DNA of 64,000 nucleotides from Schistocephalus solidus (taxonomy: Eukaryota; Platyhelminthes; Cestoda; Diphyllobothriidea; Diphyllobothriidae). Both the position numbers and the translations under genes were made by a program. Numbering within the stretch: the stretch's first letter is position 1; every line of letters starts with the position of its first letter. Location: positions 21,450 through 85,449 of the forward strand of contig WEDG01001000.1 of NCBI GenBank assembly GCA_017591395.1, in the 5' to 3' direction. Of the stretch, positions 58,360 through 64,000 are shown in pieces. The notes below the pieces were generated by a model. It searched no databases. It was not told where the DNA came from and saw nothing but the letters and a program-made list of their open reading frames with translations.

Positions 58360-59960
58360 GTGGTAAAGAACGGACTTCACGAAGTCTACATGGACCTTCG
58401 GACTGATGCCACCGAAAAAGCCTTCTTCAGATGCTGCCGAATTGTACAGAAACGGTTGTGGGAGGTGTGGGATGTCTGGACGGCACGCCAGGCGGAGAAA
58501 ATCCAAGGGTACATGGACCGCAACGAAATCAAAACTTCTTCAAGGCCATCAAGGGCGTCTGCGGACTCTGCATCAAGGGAACCACGATGTTCAGCTGCGA
58601 TGACGCGAAAGCCCCGTACAGAGAAATCACAAATTCCGAAGCGTTCGACCGAATACTTCAGAAGTGTCCTCAACCTTGATCTCCCGCCTTCCATACCAGA
58701 TACGATCTGCTCCATGCAACAGATTTCCAGCGGGAAAGTACCAGGATCCGACGCAATCCCGCCGGATGTCTACAAGCACGGCGGGCCCAGGCTAATGGCG
58801 TAACTCGCAACAATATTTCAGTAGATGTGGCACCAAGGGTAAGTTCGTCAGGATTTCAAGGGCGCGACCATCGTCCGTCGTTACAAGCGGAAAGGGAACC
58901 GGCCACTCTGCGATGACCACAGAGACATCTCACCGCGAAAAATAAGCAGGAAGATCTTCACTCGTATCCTTCTTAGGCGTCTGAACTGCCACCTAGAGCA
59001 GGAAGTGCTCCCGGAAAGCCAATGTGGCTTCCAACGGCACCGCTGAACAACCCACATGGTATTCGCTGCTCGCCTACTACAAGAGATGTGCCAGGAGATG
59101 CGAACACACCTCTTTACGACCTTCATAGATCTGACGAAAGCCTTTGACACGGTGAATCGCGATGGACTTTGAAAAATCATGCAGAAATTTGCACCTAGTG
59201 CATCAGCTCCATGACGGGGTAATGGTGCACCTCACTGACACCAGGACAGTCTGTGAAGCATTCGCAGCGATCAAGGACGTGAAGCAGGGTTGCTTACTGG
59301 CTCCCACCCTCTTCCGTCTCATATTATTTGCCATGCTGATGGAAACCTACCCGTAATGAGCGCCTTGGGATCCGCATCACGTGCAGAACTGACGAGTACC
59401 TGAACCTTCGACATACGCAGGCTCCAGCACGTGTGGCTATGACAACAACCCACGACCTGTCCATCGTGGATGACTGCACCCTCACCTACGCGATGAAAGA
59501 GGACATGCAAAGGAACCTGGGCGCTTCGCCGCAGGCTGCGCCAATTTCGGATTAACAATCAGTACAGCAAAAACGGTGGTCATTCACCAGACGTCACCAA
59601 GAGTCGACGACGAGATTGCACACCAGAACACCAAAGCTAGCTAGGCATTTAGCCGGCTGCATTCCTCTGTGTGAAATCGTCACGGTTTTCACTTGAACGC
59701 CAAACTAGAAGGTTACAAGGCCATCATCTTGATGACAGTCCAGTATGAAGCGGAGGTCTGAATTTTTCACTCGAACCAGGCCAGGAACCTGAATCACTTC
59801 CAACTCAGCTGTCTCAGCAGAATACTGCGGTTGAGATTGCAAGACAGGATTTCGAATCTTTATATCCTTGACCGTAATCCTACGCCATGCTCAGGCAAGT
59901 GCAACCGCGATCAAGCGGCCAGTGAATGAGGAAAGACGACTAGCGCCTACCCAAACGATT
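58360..59960 (+). pseudogene. LINE RT and post-RT region, broken
   Basis: Blocks in order: KNGLHEVYMDLRTDATEKAF, SSGKVPGSDAIPPDVYKHGG, then FIDLTKAFDTVNRDGL (motif A), VKQGCLLAPTLFRLILFAML (motif B), and LSIVDDCTL where the other copy has LLFADDCAL (motif C). Later NLNHFQLSCLSRILRLRLQD-like sequence follows. At least five frame changes. Confidence 0.8.
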
Positions 59961-60079
59961 CTTCAAGGGAGATTGCACCACGGGTGCTGGCAAAAAATGG
60001 GGAGACGGAAAGACACTACTAAGACATCTTCAGATTCTCCTTGAAATACCGGTGAATACTTCATGATATTTACTGTTTA

Positions 60080-60230
60080 CAATTGACTGTCGATTCCAGG
60101 CGTCGCAAAACCTGTGATTGAACCCACGACCTGTTGGATAGAAGTCACACACTCTAACCAGTGTTCTTCCGTCTATAATACTAGCAGACGTGTGGCTGAT
60201 GACAGGGCTCGAGAATAAGCCCTAGGCAGT
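60080..60230 (-). repeat. SINE head remnant and body piece
   Basis: A reverse-strand B-box-like stretch (gtgattgaacccacgacctg) precedes a short body piece, gacgtgtggctgatgacagg. Both are diverged. Confidence 0.4.
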
Positions 60231-60234
60231 ATCC

Positions 60235-60440
60235 CGAATATCCAAACCGGCCGATCATCTTCAAGGCTGGCTTCCACATGGCCTCGCCACTGGCTCGCAC
60301 TTGTGACACCGCTCTCGGGGATCCGGACGTGCCCACCTCCGGCCACCAACTTCTTCCAACCTCTTCTCTGATGGTTTTATATTGAAGACACTATCCTCCC
60401 ATCAGGCATCCTACCTTTTTCCTTCTCATACGGAACCGGA
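60235..60440 (+). repeat. Dispersed repeat family C, partial copy
   Basis: Matches the 3' two-thirds of 35990-36340: aaaccggccgatcatcttca, aggctggcttccacatggcc, accaacttcttccaacctct and ccttctcatacggaaccg, in the same order. Confidence 0.7.
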
Positions 60441-60444
60441 ACAG

Positions 60445-62349
60445 AAGGTCGTAGCGGCTAGCGTCTCTCTTATAACTTAAGCTGCCGAGATAACCTCATG
60501 TATGCTTACCTTCATGTACTGTTCGATGGCATAAGTTAATTGTAACATTGCAGATCGACATCCATTGTCCATCAAAATGGGCTTGCGTTGGTCAAAATTA
60601 TGTTCCATGGCAGAGGGAATTTGAAGCAGCACTTAATTCATCATGCTAAGCCCTTCATGACCCGATATATGTTGCAGTTTGACAGGTTTTCGGCTGACGC
60701 GATAACTTACTCCTTCCTTGGAACCATGGACGGACTGCAATTACTCCCGTCTCATTTGCGTAAGATCAGGGGCGCCTCCTGAATGAAACTCTATTCGTGA
60801 GGAGTTGAGGATCCAGTCATTTGTGCGGTACGCACAGAACGGAATGAGGAGGACCACATTGAATCCTCCTTGCGGGATTATTTCCGTCGTTGGCCGGTCC
60901 TATTAAGAGCCACGCGGTCAGGTTTAAGGTCAACTTCTGACGGCTGCAGTAGCCTCAACTCCTGCCTTCGTGCTGGCATTTAGCCGATCCAGTGAGGCCA
61001 CGAATCCAGAGAGTGAGTTGTGGGAAGATTTCTCAGCAAAGACATTATCTTGAACAGTAGGGATTACCGGGGTGATCAACGACCGTAACCGAAGTGTGGT
61101 TTTATAGGTGAAAGAGAGCATGTCTGTGTAAACTACATATTATAATTCCAACCGAAGTGCAAGTTCAAGGTATGTGTGACTAAACTAATGCAATGAACAA
61201 ATGAAGTTCCTCTAGATCATATGAAGCCGGGACTCTCACTATGCATTCGTAATTTTTGATAGAAAGGTTCATATTCATCCCCACGACTGTAACTCACCAC
61301 AAAATTAATTCCTATGGTATTGTTTGAAATTTGGTCACAGTGGTGGGAGCTAGTAATCGGAGAGCTTGATTTATAAATTTGATGGGTGAAGTGGGAGTCA
61401 TTTATACGCCATTACATGTTCAGAGAACCACCGATAAGAAGACCACGTGATAGCATACCAGAAAGGTTGTACATCCTGTGAAACAAAGTTTATTTAGGGG
61501 CTGATTGAGGCGTGGTTAGCTAAGAACAATTTTGTCTATTCTGAAGGTCACAGTTAAAGTTTCAATTATAATGATAGCAATGGATGAAGGCTACAGCAGC
61601 AACTTTTCCACAAGCGCTGGAAGGTAATAGTCTACCCTTTTTGACACTCGAGAAATTGGTATAGACCACCACCTTATCTCCAAAGGTTGTGGAAGGAATA
61701 TTATGTTGATCAAAGTGGAAAAATTCACGATTTGCAGCTTGCCGTACACTCTAATTGAGCCATGTTGGTGCATCCCCCATGCCACGTTACACCGACTAGG
61801 AGTTCGTCATTTTAATCTTCCGTAGTTGGGTCGCCCCGCTAATCGGATTCCCATAGGTAGTGCGCTTCAGCACACATTTTTGCGAATGGCGTACCGTGCA
61901 ACAGTGGACTCGCGGTTTCACCCAACAATAGATGATATTAAGCACTTGCATATTGTATTCTCGTTTTATCTTCTACTAACTCTTTGCTAGTAGACAGATA
62001 TTTGCCATTAAAATGTTTTGTCTGCTCAGTTTTATTGATTCTCGCTTGCTGCATTCGCATTCGTTGATTCCCGTCATCCTTTGTTCATTTTCCTTGCTCT
62101 GGTTCGATTTTAAACCGTCAACCGCGCAACAGACTGCGCATTTAGTCACCTCGAATTTATGGCCGCTTTTTTAAAAGTTATACGCCGCCTTGTTATGCCT
62201 AAAGTGCTTTGTTATTCTTACTATTTATTAACACCACAAAGAATATCACAGTTATTCAGACTGCTATCTGACACCATCTTTAACCTCGGAAACGTCTATT
62301 CCGGTGAACTAACTTTTATTAAATCAAGAAAATCTAGAGAATATAAGCG
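60445..62349. other. No gene seen
   Basis: Mixed sequence without recognised coding blocks, repeats shared with the window or RNA genes. Confidence 0.4.
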
Positions 62350-62655
62350 ATGGATGCGCAGTGGCGGGTCAAGCTTGCCGGCATGCATCCCAAGCAATTG
62401 CTACCGATTTTGGTGATTTGCCCTCAGCTGTTTGCAAACGTGAAAGCGGTACGATTGCCTTATTTCTTTTGCGATGCACACATCTGAAAACTACACTGTC
62501 CTTGGGTGACTGTCTAACCCTGCGTTCATTTTACAGCTGCAGAATGCATTCAAAATGTTCAAAAGAAGGCCCTTTTACTCACAGTATTTCAGTAAACTCG
62601 TTGCATTACTAATCCGTTGGATGTTTGAATACCGCGCTATTTGTATGTGCGAGAG
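62350..62655 (+). CDS. Probable start of an unrecognised gene (2 exons)
   Basis: An ATG at 62350 follows an in-frame TAA two codons upstream. Thirty-three codons (MDAQWRVKLAGMHPKQLLPI, then LVICPQLFANVKA) end in phase 0 before GTACGA at 62449. An 88-bp intron with a ctaac branch-like sequence and tcattttacag follows. Exon 2 (62537-62655) continues LQNAFKMFKRRPFYSQYFSK, then LVALLIRWMFEYRAICMCE, and ends in phase 2 before GTTAGT. The splice signals and composition argue for a real gene, but I do not recognise the protein and found no third exon before the window ends. The product would start with a mildly hydrophobic helix and then be basic. Confidence 0.45.
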
Positions 62656-62659
62656 GTTA

Positions 62660-64000
62660 GTTTTACCCCACTGAGACCACTTGCGTTTCCTGTTTATATG
62701 GCTAACACGCAATTTGTGGGCCATGAACCTTAAGCATAATTTCATCTAATTTATTTGGCTCATTTTATAACTGATACCCACAAGTTATAAAATTTCGCTA
62801 GCATAAACTATTCAGGCTTGCAGACAGAACACAGGTTTTCGTATTGCAGCACATAGGAGAAAGCGTCACCGTGTCCATTTGCACACATCTTACCTCTTGT
62901 GATTAGATCGGTCAGAAAAGTCGTTCGTTGACTTCTTGATTACGTTGTCCGTCCTCTGTACTCTGACCTAATTAACAAGAAGACTTCATGTACCACGCAC
63001 CAAGGCTTCCAATGCATCGTTTGCCGTACATCGGTAGACTAGTCTTGTGTATTTTAATTTCTGGCACGCTATCTTACGAGTCAAGAGACAGACATACAGG
63101 GACTGCGATTGGAACTGTGTCCCAAGTAAATGTCCATTTTTAACTTCTAGCTTTTTATGTAATCTGTTAATTTATCGCATGGTCTCAGTGAATGGAACCA
63201 TTTTGCAGAAAATAATACTTTCAAAATAGAGCATATTCCTTCCTCGCTCTCTTTCTCTCTCTTGCGAAATTCCGTATGCTCCATTATCGAAGTCGCTTAC
63301 TCAGACATTCAGTAAAACTACTGGTACCATTACAGTTGTAGAGAACTACGCGTCCTGTAGCTAGGCCGCTTTGGTTTCCAAGCCTATGCGATGTCTGTGG
63401 AATTTGCAAAGCTTAAACGCGTGGTTAGGCGCCAGGTGGCCCACTGCTACTGCGATAAGCCACCAGTATGCTAAGGGCGTAAGGCCGTCTCACCTTTACC
63501 TGCTCACTCTATCCGGCTGGAAGAAACTAGTATAGTTGGAACTACGACGAACTGCGCAGTACCACAGGCGGAAAACTGTCTTGGACCCAGAATGCCACTG
63601 ATATATGAATAACTAGGAATAAACTCCATGCTGGTCATACAATGACCTACATTTCTTTAACACTACAAAATGAGGTAATGAGGGTGGGACGAGCAAAAGT
63701 AAATTTTATACCTTATATTAACCTACCTAAACAAAAAAGTAGAAACAATATAACAATAAATAATGGTTGTGTGCGGATGAGGGCAGTTGCAATTTGTGCT
63801 CATACAAGGTTATAGACTGCTGATTCTGAAACTCTCATGCTAAGTCAGGCAAAGTACAGATAAGGAATTTTCAGTAACAGGGTTTTCGATATGATTTATT
63901 TCGCCAAAACCGGAGACATTCTAGTGTATTTATACCAACCTGGATATCCGGTCGCAGGTTTAAACGGTGATGACGGAGAAAAATTAAAACCTCAACACCT
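62660..64000. other. Right end, no further exon recognised
   Basis: May contain more of the gene starting at 62350, but no exon could be joined with confidence. Confidence 0.35.

Larger units (their letters stand above)
57370..60060 (+). mobile_element. LINE copy 2, with endonuclease part, decayed
   Basis: Same family as the - strand copy at 23.2-25.8 kb but longer at the 5' side. The endonuclease region (57400-58110) is followed by the RT region (58360-59600) and post-RT segment (59640-59960). Many stops and frameshifts interrupt it. It ends near 60060, after a block like the LKRLQIN region. Confidence 0.8.

Overview
The window looks like nuclear DNA of a parasitic flatworm. My best guess is a diphyllobothriidean tapeworm (Spirometra, Schistocephalus or Dibothriocephalus type). 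The grounds are GT-AG genes with both very short (43-88 bp) and very long introns, Penelope-like elements with GIY-YIG endonuclease remnants, LINEs ending in C2H2-finger-like domains, tRNA-headed SINEs and dense GC-richer dispersed repeats. The taxon is an inference from family content. No prokaryotic operon, rRNA gene or CRISPR array is visible.

Host genes. (1) A DMAP1/Swc4 orthologue (TIP60/NuA4 and SRCAP chromatin complexes) runs on the + strand from an ATG at 4785 to a TAG at 29857-29859. I assembled it from ten supported exons plus one weak candidate. Exon order, splice phase and conserved blocks all agree, and a poly(A) signal lies 58 bp past the stop. Its introns hold most of the mobile DNA between 5 and 29 kb. 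(2) A beta-1,4-galactosyltransferase-family gene lies on the - strand: exon 1 is 43638-44236 and the terminal exon is 41180-41526. A second, diverged copy of the terminal exon with identical splice phase lies further downstream at 34490-34835. The near copy has a 1-nt shift in an A8 run. The far copy is open but changes residues of the acceptor-site motif. (3) A probable start of an unrecognised gene (two exons, 62350-62655, +) lies near the right end.

Mobile and repeated DNA. 0-4.7 kb: a tRNA-like repeat, a Ty3/gypsy integrase tail with a candidate 3' LTR, and two dispersed repeats. 8.0-8.7 kb and 17.3-19.0 kb: Penelope-like fragments arranged as large inverted repeats inside DMAP1 introns. 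9.9-14.8 kb, 21.9-23.0 kb, 32.1-33.2 kb and 40.3-40.9 kb: two related repeat monomers (here A and B) that share a head, differ in their 3' halves and alternate head to tail. 23.2-25.8 kb (-) and 57.4-60.1 kb (+): two copies of one LINE family, the first 5'-truncated with a 484-codon open RT frame, the second longer but full of stops. 46.2-48.9 kb: a long but dead Penelope-like element. 49.2-49.9 and 55.4-56.3 kb: gypsy integrase fragments. 50.3-52.5 kb: two AT-rich foldback elements. 20.9 and 56.3-57.2 kb: (TAC)n arrays.

Most short open frames in the window are chance or repeat-derived and are left out. Boundaries of repeats are approximate, because they were read by eye from similarity between copies within this window.
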